The notes: a model not told the origin generated them from the letters alone. A stretch of DNA of 64,000 bases from JABDIP01 sp965237625 (GCA_965237625.1 CBDEGD010000044.1:248001-312000); one strand, 5' to 3'; numbered from the stretch's first letter, positions 1 through 8,141 are shown. Numbers and translations are program-made.

Positions 1-591
1 CTGCGCGGCCTGGGCTGCGCCGTCACCGATATGGGCATTCTGGCGGATCGTCAGGATGCGATCCAGGCGGCCCTGTCCCAGGGGATCGAGGGCCATGATC
101 TGGTGGTGAGCTCCGGTGGAATGTCGACCGGCGAGGAGGATCATGTGAAAGCGGCGGTCGAGGCGGCCGGCGGCCGTCTGCATGCCTGGCGGCTGGCGAT
201 CAAACCCGGCCGCCCGGTGGCGCTGGGGCAGATCGGGCAGGTGCCGTTCATCGGATTGCCAGGCAACCCGGTCGCCGTGCTGGTGACCTTCCTGCGGGTG
301 GCGCGGCCGCTCATCTTGCGCCTCGCCGGCGCCAGCGATACCGAGCCCAGGCACTTTCCGGTGCGGGCCGATTTCGACTATCGCAAGAAACGCGATCGCC
401 GCGAATACGTCCGGGTCAGCCTGTCCAGCGGTGCGGACGGTATCCCGCTGGCCGCGAAATTCCCCCGCGACGGCGCCGGGATTCTCAGCTCGATGGTGGC
501 GGCGGACGGGCTGGTCGAGCTTGCCGAAGACGTGACGAACCTCGACCGAGGAACCGTGGTTCCGTTCCTGCCGTTTTCGGAAGTTGAATAG
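1..591 (+). CDS. moeA: Molybdopterin molybdenumtransferase, C-terminal part (5' end outside window)
   Basis: This is the last 196 residues of MoeA, the cytosolic enzyme that inserts molybdate into adenylylated molybdopterin at the end of molybdenum cofactor synthesis. The substrate-binding segment SSGGMSTGEEDH starts at visible residue 37 and the GLPGNPVAV loop at about 85. The rest is the C-terminal beta-barrel domain. The reading frame is open from base 1, so the start and domains I-II lie left of the window. moaD and moaE follow on the same strand after one small opposing gene, which supports a Moco locus. The family call is firm. Confidence 0.95.
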   Translation: MRGLGCAVTDMGILADRQDAIQAALSQGIEGHDLVVSSGGMSTGEEDHVKAAVEAAGGRLHAWRLAIKPGRPVALGQIGQVPFIGLPGNPVAVLVTFLRVARPLILRLAGASDTEPRHFPVRADFDYRKKRDRREYVRVSLSSGADGIPLAAKFPRDGAGILSSMVAADGLVELAEDVTNLDRGTVVPFLPFSEVE

Positions 592-624
592 CGCGAAGGC
601 AGCCGCGAGGATGCGACGCCGAAT

Positions 625-804
625 TCAGGCCAATTCGACCGTCAAATTGGTGTTGATGGCCGAGGCGTAACCCTCAAGACGATTTGCACGGCCGGAATTC
701 GGCGCCAACTCATGCTGACGCTTGCGCAAATCGGCGGCGACCTGAAGCAGCTCGGCTGCCATCCGCTCATAAAGACTCAGCTCACGTTCACTGGGCAGGA
801 TCAT
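625..804 (-). CDS. Hypothetical small protein (59 aa)
   Basis: A short 59-residue protein beginning MILPSERELSLYERMAAEL and ending TNLTVELA. It looks largely helical, with regular Leu/Ala spacing over residues 8-35, and has no signal peptide or cysteines. The frame continues upstream to 1176, but that part overlaps moaD and does not look coding, so the ATG at 804 is preferred. The DNA just upstream (840-900) is locally A+T-rich, as expected of a promoter. I do not recognise the family. It could be a conserved small alphaproteobacterial protein or a chance frame. Confidence 0.5.
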   Translation of the reverse strand: MILPSERELSLYERMAAELLQVAADLRKRQHELAPNSGRANRLEGYASAINTNLTVELA

Positions 805-1003
805 CTGCAGCTCTCCAAAGCACCTGATCCATGCGGCATTTATGGTTAATGATTCGTAAACAAAGTAATCGAAACACGGCGAAAAGCAACGTAGAAATTC
901 ATCTCGCACTTCGCGCACCCTGACCAGCCTGGTCGGGCCCGCCCTTGTACCTCCGGCCAATCGGCGCAACATTATGCGTTCACCCATCCGGATGGCGCCC
1001 ACG

Positions 1004-1255
1004 ATGAAGCTTTTGTATTTCGCCTGGCTGAAGACCAAGATCGGTGTCGCCGAGGAGGAGGTGAGTCCTCCGGACGATGTGCGCGACGTAGCCGGTCTGA
1101 TCGCATGGCTGAAGGGTCGCGGGCCCGGCTTCGCCGATGCGCTGGGCAATGATGCGATCGTGAAGGTGGCGGTCAATCAGGAATTCGCCCGGCGCGACCA
1201 CCCGGTCGGCTCCGGCGACGAGATAGCCTTGTTCCCTCCGGTGACCGGAGGCTGA
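1004..1255 (+). CDS. moaD: Molybdopterin synthase sulfur carrier subunit MoaD
   Basis: An 83-residue ubiquitin-fold sulfur carrier. It ends in FPPVTGG; the terminal Gly-Gly is adenylylated and thiocarboxylated, and then supplies sulfur for conversion of precursor Z to molybdopterin in complex with MoaE. The start at 1004 (MKLLYFAWLK) matches the family N-terminus. In-frame ATGs at 974 and 992 would add 10 or 4 residues. The stop is one base from the moaE start, so the two subunits are translationally coupled. Length and C-terminus are typical. Confidence 0.95.
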   Translation: MKLLYFAWLKTKIGVAEEEVSPPDDVRDVAGLIAWLKGRGPGFADALGNDAIVKVAVNQEFARRDHPVGSGDEIALFPPVTGG

Positions 1256-1256
1256 G

Positions 1257-1730
1257 ATGGCTGTGCGGGTGCAGTCCGAGGATTTCGACCTGGCCGCGGA
1301 GCTGTCGGCCCTGACCGAGGGCAACCGATCCATCGGCGGGGTTGTGAGTTTTGTCGGCCTCGTGCGTGACATGGCGGGCGGCGAGCCGATCTCCGCCATG
1401 ACCCTGGAGCACTATCCGGGCATGACCGAGCGCAAGCTTGAGCAAATCGAGGCCGAGGCTCGGCAGCGCTGGCCACTGGAAGAAGCCCTGATCGTCCATC
1501 GCTACGGGCGGTTGGAACCGGGCGACCAGATCGTGCTGGTGGCGACCAGCTCGGCCCATCGCGAAGCCGCGTTCGAAGCCTGCCATTTCCTGATCGATTG
1601 GCTGAAGACCCAGGCGCCGTTCTGGAAGCTGGAAGACGGCCCGGCCGGATCGAAATGGGTCGAGGCGCGAGATGCCGACGATGCCAGTGCCGCGCGCTGG
1701 ACGACATCCGACCCGGAGGCCGCCGAATAG
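1257..1730 (+). CDS. moaE: Molybdopterin synthase catalytic subunit MoaE
   Basis: A 157-residue large subunit of molybdopterin synthase. It binds two MoaD thiocarboxylates and transfers their sulfur to cyclic pyranopterin monophosphate. Family features include GGVVSFVGLVRD (about residues 27-38), LEHYPGMTE (about 51-59), HRYGRLEPGDQIVLVA (about 82-97) and CHFLIDWLKTQAPFWK, the active-site lysine region (about 112-127). It follows moaD directly. The C-terminal tail (DADDASAARW) is slightly extended and acidic. No anomaly seen. Confidence 0.95.
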   Translation: MAVRVQSEDFDLAAELSALTEGNRSIGGVVSFVGLVRDMAGGEPISAMTLEHYPGMTERKLEQIEAEARQRWPLEEALIVHRYGRLEPGDQIVLVATSSAHREAAFEACHFLIDWLKTQAPFWKLEDGPAGSKWVEARDADDASAARWTTSDPEAAE

Positions 1731-1740
1731 ATCGGGTTCA

Positions 1741-1825
1741 GCCCTCACCCAGCTCGGCTACGTTCGCCACCCTCTTCCAGAGGGAGAGGGAGGGACCCAC
1801 GGCAAAGCCGTGGGAGAGTGAGGGC
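1741..1825. repeat. REP-like palindromic repeat, copy 1
   Basis: An intergenic palindromic element between the converging moaE and ilvE genes. It starts GCCCTCACCC, contains a CCCTCTTCC-AGAGGGAGAGGG hairpin and a CCACGGC-AAA-GCCGTGG hairpin, and closes with GAGGGC. Similar modules lie at 4110-4233, 45728-45861 and 56711-56725. The position at converging 3' ends fits a transcript-end or REP role. No coding potential seen. Confidence 0.7.
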
Positions 1826-1863
1826 GAGCACCCGCGTTCCCGATCCGCAGGCCGTCGTTCCGC

Positions 1864-2769
1864 CTACTCCGCAGCAACCACCGCCAAATTCTCCACCGGG
1901 CGCCGGACCTCGACCGCATACGCATCCATCATCGCCTCACAGACCTCACCCGGCGTGAAGGTCAGATCGTCGATGCGCCCGACCGGCGTCACTTCCGCAG
2001 CGGTTCCGGTCAGGAACACCTCCTGCGCGGATTTCAGATCCTCCGGCCAGATCACCCGCTCGACCACCTCGTAGCCCCGGGCTTCCGCCAGTTCGATCAC
2101 CGTGCGCCGGGTGATGCCGTCCAGGAACGCATCCGGGGTCGGCGTATGCAGCACACCATCGATCACCAGGAAGATGTTGGCGCCGGTCGACTCGGCGACC
2201 TGTCCGCGCCAATCCAGCATCAGCGCGTCGTGGAAGCCGGCGGCCTCCGCGGCATGCTTGCTCATGGTGCAGATCATATAGAGGCCCGCCGCCTTGGAAT
2301 GCACCGGCGCGGTGTTGGGTGCCGGCCGGGCCCATTGCGAAACGGTCAGGTTGATGCCCTTCAGCCGCGCTTCGGGATCGAAATAGCTCGGCCAGACCCA
2401 GGTCGCGATGGCGACATGGATGGTGTTGTTCTGAGCCGAAACGCCCATCATCTCGCTGCCGGACCAGGCAACCGGGCGGACATAGCCGTAGACGATTCCG
2501 TTGGCCGCGATCACCGCATTGGTGGCGTCATCAATTTCGGCGGCGCTATACGGAAGTTTGAAGCCGAGAATCTCGCCCGAGTGGACGAGGCGCTCGGAGT
2601 GCTCCCGCAGCTTAAAGACATTGCCGCCATAGACCCGCTCGCCTTCGAAGACACAGCGGGCGTAATGCAGACCGTGGCTGAGGACATGGGGCCGGCAATC
2701 GCGCCACGGCACTACCTCGCCATTGTACCAAATCAACCCGTCGCGGTCGTCGAATGGAATAATCGACAT
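1864..2769 (-). CDS. ilvE: Branched-chain amino acid aminotransferase
   Basis: A 301-residue fold-type IV PLP aminotransferase that transfers amino groups between glutamate and the 2-oxo acids of Leu, Ile and Val. Visible features are LSHGLHYARCVFEGERVY near residues 32-49, the PLP lysine in PVHSKAAGLY (about 160), and the phosphate-binding ESTGANIFLV segment. The start MSIIPFDDRDG at 2769 matches the family better than the upstream ATG at 2784. It is divergent from a MarR-family gene, and the 77-base gap should hold both promoters. In several alphaproteobacteria this MarR/response-regulator pair lies beside ilvE. Confidence 0.93.
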   Translation of the reverse strand: MSIIPFDDRDGLIWYNGEVVPWRDCRPHVLSHGLHYARCVFEGERVYGGNVFKLREHSERLVHSGEILGFKLPYSAAEIDDATNAVIAANGIVYGYVRPVAWSGSEMMGVSAQNNTIHVAIATWVWPSYFDPEARLKGINLTVSQWARPAPNTAPVHSKAAGLYMICTMSKHAAEAAGFHDALMLDWRGQVAESTGANIFLVIDGVLHTPTPDAFLDGITRRTVIELAEARGYEVVERVIWPEDLKSAQEVFLTGTAAEVTPVGRIDDLTFTPGEVCEAMMDAYAVEVRRPVENLAVVAAE

Positions 2770-2846
2770 TTTATATGCATCCATTTTGGTCGTTTATGTC
2801 CCGATTGGGGATGGCAGTCGTAACATTCACACGTTATTATGTCAAC

Positions 2847-3356
2847 ATGACTGACTTAAAATCCAGTGCGAACCCGCTATTCCTTCGTGAGGAGGAATTG
2901 CGCCAGGGTATTGAGCTGCTGTTCTATGCCTATCGCGATTTCACCGCCGAACCCGATGAGATGCTGGCGAAAATCAGCCTCGGGCGGGCGCATCACAGGG
3001 TCATCTATTTTGTCGGGCGGCATCCGGAGATCAGCGTTTCGGAGTTGCTCGGCATATTGAAGATCACCAAGCAGAGCCTGAGCCGCGTTCTTGGCGAGTT
3101 GGTCCGGCAGGATTTCATCGTGCAGCGCCAGGGAACCAGGGATCGCCGCCAGCGGCTGCTCCGCCTGACCGGCAATGGCGAGGCCTTGGAGCGCCAGTTG
3201 ACCGAGAACCAGCGCCAGCGGATCGCCCGCGCCTATCGCGAGGCCGGGGCGGCGGCGGTGGAAGGGTTTCGCACCGTACTGCTGGGCATCATGGATGACG
3301 ACCGCCACGCCCATCTGAACTTGCAGCACCCTGACCGCTCCCGCCGTGCCGGCTAG
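2847..3356 (+). CDS. petP: MarR-family transcriptional regulator, PetP-like
   Basis: A 169-residue winged-helix protein of the MarR family. The core reads VSELLGILKITKQSLSRVL (recognition helix) followed by the wing QGTRDRRQRLLRLT (about residues 93-106). The start MTDLKSS at 2847 gives normal family length; frames upstream run into the divergent ilvE promoter. The stop lies 18 bases before an OmpR-type response regulator, the arrangement of petP-petR in Rhodobacter capsulatus, where the pair is needed for cytochrome bc1 expression. The PetP name rests on this gene order and domain type. Targets in this organism are unknown, and no cytochrome bc1 genes are in view. Confidence 0.8.
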   Translation: MTDLKSSANPLFLREEELRQGIELLFYAYRDFTAEPDEMLAKISLGRAHHRVIYFVGRHPEISVSELLGILKITKQSLSRVLGELVRQDFIVQRQGTRDRRQRLLRLTGNGEALERQLTENQRQRIARAYREAGAAAVEGFRTVLLGIMDDDRHAHLNLQHPDRSRRAG

Positions 3357-3374
3357 TGTTGACGAGGCGACCGC

Positions 3375-4064
3375 ATGAGCCATGAGCAGACCCATGTGCT
3401 GGTGGTTGATGACGATCAGCGGCTGCGCGAATTGTTGCGCCGGTATCTGGCCGATCACGGTTTCCTGGTCAGCACGGCGGGCGATGCGGCGGATGCCCGG
3501 GCCAAGCTGGCCTCGCTGGACTTCGACCTGATCGTCATGGATGTGATGATGCCCGGAGAGGGCGGGCTGGAACTGACCCGATCGCTGCGCCAGGTCAAGA
3601 CGATTCCGATCCTGCTGCTGACCGCCATGGGTGAAGCAGAGAGCCGCATCGCCGGGCTGGAATGCGGCGCCGACGATTATTTGTCCAAGCCGTTCGAACC
3701 ACGTGAGTTGGTGCTGCGGATCAACAACATCATGCGCCGGATCGGGCCGGTCCAAACCTCATCGGAACCGATCAGGCTGGGCGCCCATATCTTCGATCCG
3801 GAGCGCGAAGAGCTGAGCAGGGATGGCCGGCCAATCCGCCTGACCGGTGCGGAGGCAAGCCTGCTGACGGTGCTGTCGCAGTCGCCCGGCGAGGTGTTTT
3901 CGCGGGAGATGCTGATCGAGCGCTGTCGGATCAGCGGCAGCACCCGCACCGTCGACGTGCTGGTCACCCGGCTGAGGCGCAAGATCGAGTCCGATGCACG
4001 GGCGCCCAGATATCTGCAGACGGTGCGCGGACAGGGCTATGTCCTGCGCCCGGATGACGGGTGA
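3375..4064 (+). CDS. petR: OmpR-family response regulator, PetR-like (no partner kinase)
   Basis: A 229-residue two-domain regulator. The receiver domain (about 7-120) has the acidic pair VDDD, phospho-acceptor Asp in LIVMDVMMPGEGG (about residue 55) and the conserved Lys in DDYLSKPFEP. The winged-helix effector (about 130-226) ends in RTVDVLVTRLRRKIE and TVRGQGYVL. It sits in an operon with the MarR-type gene just upstream. No histidine kinase is nearby, as is usual for PetR orthologues. The receiver looks fully phosphorylatable, so an unlinked kinase or small phosphodonor is likely. Confidence 0.87.
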   Translation: MSHEQTHVLVVDDDQRLRELLRRYLADHGFLVSTAGDAADARAKLASLDFDLIVMDVMMPGEGGLELTRSLRQVKTIPILLLTAMGEAESRIAGLECGADDYLSKPFEPRELVLRINNIMRRIGPVQTSSEPIRLGAHIFDPEREELSRDGRPIRLTGAEASLLTVLSQSPGEVFSREMLIERCRISGSTRTVDVLVTRLRRKIESDARAPRYLQTVRGQGYVLRPDDG

Positions 4065-4109
4065 GAGGGTATTGCGTTTCGGGCGCCGGGCTCCCGGTGA
4101 AACCGTGCT

Positions 4110-4233
4110 GCCCTCACCCACCCCGCTGCGCTTGGCACCCTCTCACAGAGGGAGAGGGGAATCGAGGTCGGCACAATTTGCCCTCCCCCTCTGGAGAGGG
4201 TGGGCGACGCGAAAGCGGCGGTCGGGTGAGGGC
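4110..4233. repeat. REP-like palindromic repeat, copy 2
   Basis: A palindromic element between the converging response regulator and csaA genes. Outer arms GCCCTCACCC (4110-4119) and GGGTGAGGGC (4224-4233) are perfect inverted repeats, with further pairing CCCTCT...AGAGGG inside. It is the same family as the elements at 1741, 45728 and 56711. No reading frame here looks real. Confidence 0.75.
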
Positions 4234-4268
4234 AGCCCGGTCTCCCCAATGTCTCTGGCCATAGAAAT

Positions 4269-4604
4269 TCAGAACAGCCTGCCGCCATCCGGCACCGGAT
4301 GGTCGACGCCGATCATGACGACCTCGCCTTCCTCATCGGGGAATCCCAGCACCAGCACCTCGGACATGAACTTGCCGATCTGCTTGGGCGGAAAATTCAC
4401 CACGGCCGCCACCTGACGGCCAAGCAACTGGTCGGGCTGATAGTGCTTGGTGACCTGCGCCGAAGTCTTTTTCTCGCCGATCTCCTGGCCGAAATCGACC
4501 CTCAGCTTAAAGGCCGGCTTGCGTGCCTCGGGATAGGGTTCGGCCGCGACGATGGTGCCGACACGGATGTCGACCTTCAGAAAGTCATCGAACGAGATGG
4601 TCAT
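4269..4604 (-). CDS. csaA: tRNA-binding domain protein, CsaA family
   Basis: A 111-residue single-domain protein with the OB-fold tRNA-binding domain found in CsaA and at the end of methionyl-tRNA synthetases. The pattern runs DFLKVDIRVGTIVAAEPYP (about 5-23), KLRVDFG, then VVNFPPKQIGKFMSEVLVLG (about 70-89). CsaA proteins are cytosolic, often dimeric, and have been described as export-related chaperones or tRNA binders. The start MTISFDDFLKVD at 4604 matches the family; the 29 residues upstream in frame do not look coding. The gene is 90 bases downstream of the phasin on the same strand. Confidence 0.88.
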   Translation of the reverse strand: MTISFDDFLKVDIRVGTIVAAEPYPEARKPAFKLRVDFGQEIGEKKTSAQVTKHYQPDQLLGRQVAAVVNFPPKQIGKFMSEVLVLGFPDEEGEVVMIGVDHPVPDGGRLF

Positions 4605-4694
4605 TGCGGCCCCGGACCGGTCGGTTAGTACGACGCCCAACCGATTGGCGGGCGGCCGCCAGGATAACCCGGACCGCCCGCGGGACCGCAAGAC

Positions 4695-5117
4695 CTACTT
4701 CTTGGCGGCCGCCTTGATCTCTTCAAGGTTGGCAGCGACCCGCTTGCTCAACACGTCCGCCGCGTCGTAGTTCGACTTGGCGATCATCTCGGCCATTTCC
4801 TTCATATTGGTCAGGGCCTTCTCGAATGAGGTCTTGACCAGATCGGCCTGCTTGGCAACGCCCGCTTCCGGCGTGCCGGCCGCCATCATGTCCTTTACCG
4901 TGCTCGACGCCTCTTCCATCGTCTGGCGCAAAAGCTCCATCTGACGTTGCGCGACGGCCTGAACGCCCTCCATCGCCATCTGATTGGCGGTGGTCAGCGC
5001 CTCGATGTTCTTTTGCTGCGACTGGAGCATGGCATCCATGTCGATACCCGGAACCTTGAAATCGGCCATCATCTTGGTGATGTCCATGTCCCACATTGGC
5101 GGAGTCTTGCTGGCCAT
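4695..5117 (-). CDS. phaP: Phasin family protein
   Basis: A 140-residue phasin-type protein, the amphipathic coat of polyhydroxyalkanoate granules. The N-terminus (MWDMDITKMMADFKVPGID) is followed by a phasin_2-like region, QSQQKNIEALTTANQMAMEG (about 34-53), long Ala/Met/Glu-rich helices and an AAAKK end. There is no membrane segment. The start at 5117 has an upstream AGGA-type ribosome site. A TTGC/GCAA dyad sits 48 bases upstream of the start, which suggests control by a PhaR-like repressor. Some phasin-family proteins in this class serve other roles, so granule binding is inferred. Confidence 0.87.
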   Translation of the reverse strand: MASKTPPMWDMDITKMMADFKVPGIDMDAMLQSQQKNIEALTTANQMAMEGVQAVAQRQMELLRQTMEEASSTVKDMMAAGTPEAGVAKQADLVKTSFEKALTNMKEMAEMIAKSNYDAADVLSKRVAANLEEIKAAAKK

Positions 5118-5164
5118 CGGATCGTCCTTTCCATAGTCGACCAAGGCGAAGGGACGCCCTGTCG

Positions 5165-5231
5165 TATTGCGATGCAATATCGCGAGATATAACCTGGAAG
5201 CCTATTTAGCGAATTCTATTGTGCACTGCAA
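5165..5231. promoter_or_regulatory. Candidate PhaR-type operator upstream of phasin gene
   Basis: Two dyads of TGC/GCA type lie between the phasin and TetR-like genes. TATTGC-GAT-GCAATA at 5165-5179 is a perfect inverted repeat, and TTGTGCACTGCAA at 5219-5231 is a related imperfect one. PhaR repressors of alphaproteobacteria bind TGC-rich dyads (CTGC/GCAG type) upstream of phaP and release them when PHA accumulates. The match in position and sequence supports a PhaR-like site. No phaR gene is in the window. Confidence 0.5.
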
Positions 5232-5238
5232 CATAAAT

Positions 5239-5886
5239 TTAGCTGGCACCCGGTTCGTCCATTGAGGGTCCGTCTTCTGCGGGTTCTTCGACGGCTGGCC
5301 TCTGGCGGCCCCTGCCGCCGCGTTCCACCATACCGGCCAGCTTCTCAAGCTGACCCAGCCTGCCGTCCAATGCCTTCATGGTGCGCGCCATGTCCGGGGT
5401 GTCGTCGCCCAGCCAGGCCCGAACCACGCTCAGATAGAGCAGCCCCAGTACACGAACACGGGCAAGGCCCATGACCCCGCCGGCATCGAGGCCGGCCGCG
5501 TCCAGCGTCCACCGCATCGAGCGTTCCAGCTGCGGCAGATGCATCAGCGACCCGATGGGATCTTTGCGGAACTCTCGGGAGACCGCGGTAAGGCCGTCAC
5601 GATGGGCCTGCAAGGCATCGAAACGCCGCATCAACAAGTCGAACAGCCGGTCACGCGGGGTGTCGGCGGAATCCGCCGGCCCATCGGCCAGCATGGATTC
5701 GTCGACCAGACGGCCGAACCCGTCGAGGATCGCTGATTTCGATGGAAAATGACGGTGGAGCTCGGGCAATGCCACGCCGGATTCGGCCGAGATCTCGGCC
5801 AGGGTCAGATCACGCCAGCCGCGCTCGGCGGCGAGGCTGAGTGCCGTCCTGATCACCGAAGCGGCAGGATCCGCCTTTTTCACCAT
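5239..5886 (-). CDS. TetR-family transcriptional regulator
   Basis: A 215-residue TetR/AcrR-type repressor. The N-terminal helix-turn-helix is clear: AAERGWRDLTLAEISAESGV (about 19-38), then ELHRHFPSKSAILDGF. The remainder is a helical ligand domain with a Gly/Arg/Pro-rich acidic tail (about 180-215) that is probably disordered. The start MVKKADPA at 5886 is chosen; further upstream the frame overlaps ybaK. It lies upstream of the phasin on the same strand, so it could regulate granule or lipid genes, but the ligand cannot be read from sequence. Confidence 0.85.
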   Translation of the reverse strand: MVKKADPAASVIRTALSLAAERGWRDLTLAEISAESGVALPELHRHFPSKSAILDGFGRLVDESMLADGPADSADTPRDRLFDLLMRRFDALQAHRDGLTAVSREFRKDPIGSLMHLPQLERSMRWTLDAAGLDAGGVMGLARVRVLGLLYLSVVRAWLGDDTPDMARTMKALDGRLGQLEKLAGMVERGGRGRQRPAVEEPAEDGPSMDEPGAS

Positions 5887-5986
5887 CGATACACCCACAC
5901 TGTGTTCGTGGCCGACCGAGGGGCCGGTGTTTCGATAAGGTACCTGTTTGCGGGTACGGCGAAAAGCATCGGCCTGCTCACGCCGC

Positions 5987-6517
5987 TCAGCCAGCGGGGC
6001 GCTTGGCGATGTCGGCGCGCAATCCACCAGTCATTTGCTGGAGCTGCGCGGGTGTCAACTCAAACACCGTGTTCGGCGTGCCGGCCGCGGCCCAGATCGT
6101 CTGGTGGTCGAACAGATCGGCATCGATCACCACGATTGGCGGCTCGGCATGGCCAATCGGGGCGACGCCGCCAATGGCGTATCCGGTGCAGGCCCGCACA
6201 AAGGCGGCATCGGGGCGCTGGATCCGTTGCCCGCCGGCGTCTCCAGCCAGCATATCCGCCACTCGCTTCTCGTCGACACGATTGGCGCCGCTGGCGATGA
6301 CGAGGATCGGCTGGCCGGTCCGGGCGGCCTTGAACACCAGGGATTTGGCGATCTGTGATACAGTGCAGCCGATCGCCGCCGCCGCTTCAGCGGAGGTTCG
6401 CGTTGTCTCATCGAAGCGGACCACGCGGTTCTCCAAATCGAGGGCGGCCAGAGCGGCGGCAAATCGCTCCGCGCCGGAAACCGGCCCGCCGGAACCCTGC
6501 TCTTCGGCGCCCGCCAT
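5987..6517 (-). CDS. ybaK: YbaK/ProX-family aminoacyl-tRNA deacylase
   Basis: A 176-residue YbaK-domain protein, a trans-editing hydrolase that removes wrongly attached amino acids from tRNA. The family signature is seen as GCTVSQIAKSLVFKA with the conserved Lys (about residues 50-64), LVIASGANRVDEKRV (about 72-86), and TGYAIGGVAPIGH (about 111-123). Which mischarged tRNA it edits (Cys-tRNA-Pro, Ala-tRNA-Pro or other) cannot be decided here. It starts two bases after the proC stop, so it is co-transcribed with proC and proline metabolism is a natural link. Confidence 0.88.
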   Translation of the reverse strand: MAGAEEQGSGGPVSGAERFAAALAALDLENRVVRFDETTRTSAEAAAAIGCTVSQIAKSLVFKAARTGQPILVIASGANRVDEKRVADMLAGDAGGQRIQRPDAAFVRACTGYAIGGVAPIGHAEPPIVVIDADLFDHQTIWAAAGTPNTVFELTPAQLQQMTGGLRADIAKRPAG

Positions 6518-6519
6518 GG

Positions 6520-7323
6520 TCAGCCCGCCAACTCACGGCTACGCCGGGCGGCGGCGGCCAGGGCACGGTCGAACAGCGCCTGCATGCCGTCCGGCGTCAT
6601 CAGCACTTCGAGCGCTGCCTGGGTTGTTCCGCCCGGACTGGTGACATTCTGCCGCAATGTCGCTGGCGGCAAGTCCGATTGCTCGGCCAGCGCGGCAGAC
6701 CCGATAACCGTCTGTCGCGCGAGCCGCATGGCAAGATCGGCCGGCAGCCCGACCGATTCGCCGGCCTTCGCCATCGTCTCGATCAGCAGGAATATATAGG
6801 CAGGGCCGCTGCCGGACAGCGCCGTGACCGCATCGATCAGCGCCTCGTCCTCCACCCACTCGACCAATCCGGAAGCCGCCAATAACCGGCCTGCCAGCGT
6901 CCGATGTTGGGCGCCCACATTTTCAGTTGCGACCAGAACCGAGGCACCGCGGCCGATGGCGGCCGGGGTATTGGGCATCACCCGGATGATCGCGGCATCG
7001 CCGCCCAACTTCTCGCGGAAATAGTCAATGGTCCGTCCGGCCGCCACCGACAGGAAGACGGTCTCCGGCCCGACGAACCGGCCATAGGGCGGCACCACCG
7101 CATCGGTGACCTGTGGCTTGACGGCAAAGACGACGATGTCAGGCCGGGTGTCGGGCGGAAGATCCTCGGCGCGATCGCAGCGGAAAACCGCTGGATCTTC
7201 CGGCACTTGATCCGCCGATGGCTCGACCACATCGACCCGGTCGACTGTTCCGGCGCGCAGCCAGCCGGCCAGCATGGCGCCGCCCATCTTGCCGCACCCC
7301 ACCAGCAACACGCGATCGCCCAT
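6520..7323 (-). CDS. proC: Pyrroline-5-carboxylate reductase
   Basis: A 267-residue enzyme for the last step of proline synthesis, NAD(P)H-dependent reduction of pyrroline-5-carboxylate. It has the N-terminal Rossmann motif VGCGKMGGAMLAGW (about 8-21), FAVKPQ (about 66-71), RVMPNTPAAIGRGASV (about 114-129), and the signature region GSGPAYIFLLIETMAKAGES with LRQNVTSPGGTTQAAL near the C-terminus. Length is normal. It is followed directly by ybaK and lies downstream of ybjN and ubiK on the same strand. Confidence 0.95.
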   Translation of the reverse strand: MGDRVLLVGCGKMGGAMLAGWLRAGTVDRVDVVEPSADQVPEDPAVFRCDRAEDLPPDTRPDIVVFAVKPQVTDAVVPPYGRFVGPETVFLSVAAGRTIDYFREKLGGDAAIIRVMPNTPAAIGRGASVLVATENVGAQHRTLAGRLLAASGLVEWVEDEALIDAVTALSGSGPAYIFLLIETMAKAGESVGLPADLAMRLARQTVIGSAALAEQSDLPPATLRQNVTSPGGTTQAALEVLMTPDGMQALFDRALAAAARRSRELAG

Positions 7324-7425
7324 CTGCCTCTCCCCTAGTCAGGATCTACGGCGGGCGATCGGCAGGGGCCGATGCGCAGCGACGCCGTGATCTACGGCGA
7401 GGCGCGCCCGGTCCTGTCGAGAGGC

Positions 7426-7929
7426 TCAGGCCTCGGCGACGGTATCAAGAATTGCGGCGGACACAGCCTCTGGCGCGGTTTTACCGCCCCAGATGACGAA
7501 TTGGAATGCCGGATAGAAACGCTCGCACTCGGTCAGCGCGATATCCACCAGATCTTCCAACTGCTCGACGCTGGCGCCCTGGGCGCCGCGCAGCAGTGTG
7601 GTGTGGCGAAACATCGGGATCTGTTCATCGGAATCGATGTCGAAATGTCCGAGCCACATGCGCTCGTTGATGGTGGCCAGGAGTTCGTGGACCGCGGCCG
7701 CGCGGCCGGACGGAACCTTCATGTCGTATTGGCAGCAGAACTGCATCGCGCTGATTTCGTCCTGCCAGAAGAAGAACATACGATAGTTGCACCAGCGTCC
7801 GGCAACCTCGACCAACATCTCGTCGGTGCTGGCGCGCTCGAACGCCCAATCATTGGCGCTGACCATCTCCTCCACGATATCCAACGGGTTCTGTGTGAAG
7901 GTGTTGGCTTCGATCGACATTGTCGCCAT
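7426..7929 (-). CDS. YbjN domain-containing protein
   Basis: A 167-residue YbjN-family protein, whose fold resembles type III secretion chaperones and whose role is unsettled. Typical features are NPLDIVEEMVSANDWAFERA (about 13-32), the WCNYRMFFFWQDE strand region (about 48-60) and HELLATINERMWLGHFDID (about 84-102). The start at 7929 is decided by an AGGAGGG ribosome site 7 bases upstream; an inner ATG at 7920 lacks this spacing. The order ubiK, ybjN, proC on one strand is consistent with a conserved alphaproteobacterial block, but no direct link between their functions is known to me. Confidence 0.83.
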   Translation of the reverse strand: MATMSIEANTFTQNPLDIVEEMVSANDWAFERASTDEMLVEVAGRWCNYRMFFFWQDEISAMQFCCQYDMKVPSGRAAAVHELLATINERMWLGHFDIDSDEQIPMFRHTTLLRGAQGASVEQLEDLVDIALTECERFYPAFQFVIWGGKTAPEAVSAAILDTVAEA

Positions 7930-7986
7930 GCTTTGCCCTCCTTTGATCGGGCGTGCAATTGGTGAACCTGCGCCCGACCATGTCAC

Positions 7987-8015
7987 CTAGATATCGAGAT
8001 CGACACGATATCTAG
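7987..8015. promoter_or_regulatory. Inverted repeat upstream of ybjN
   Basis: CTAGATATCG at 7987-7996 and CGATATCTAG at 8006-8015 are perfect 10-base inverted arms with a 9-base spacer. They lie 58 bases upstream of the ybjN start, in an A+T-rich stretch between ubiK and ybjN. An operator is more likely than a terminator, because neither side has a T-tract. No regulator can be assigned. Confidence 0.4.
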
Positions 8016-8141
8016 TAGCTAGCCGAGGCATAGCCACTACAAGGGGCACGGTGTCACAGGTACTCTGACCCTTGCAACACCAATTCAGCAGGTATTCGTG
8101 ACCAATAAGTGAATTTTGAGGGAAAACCCCGGTATTTTACC

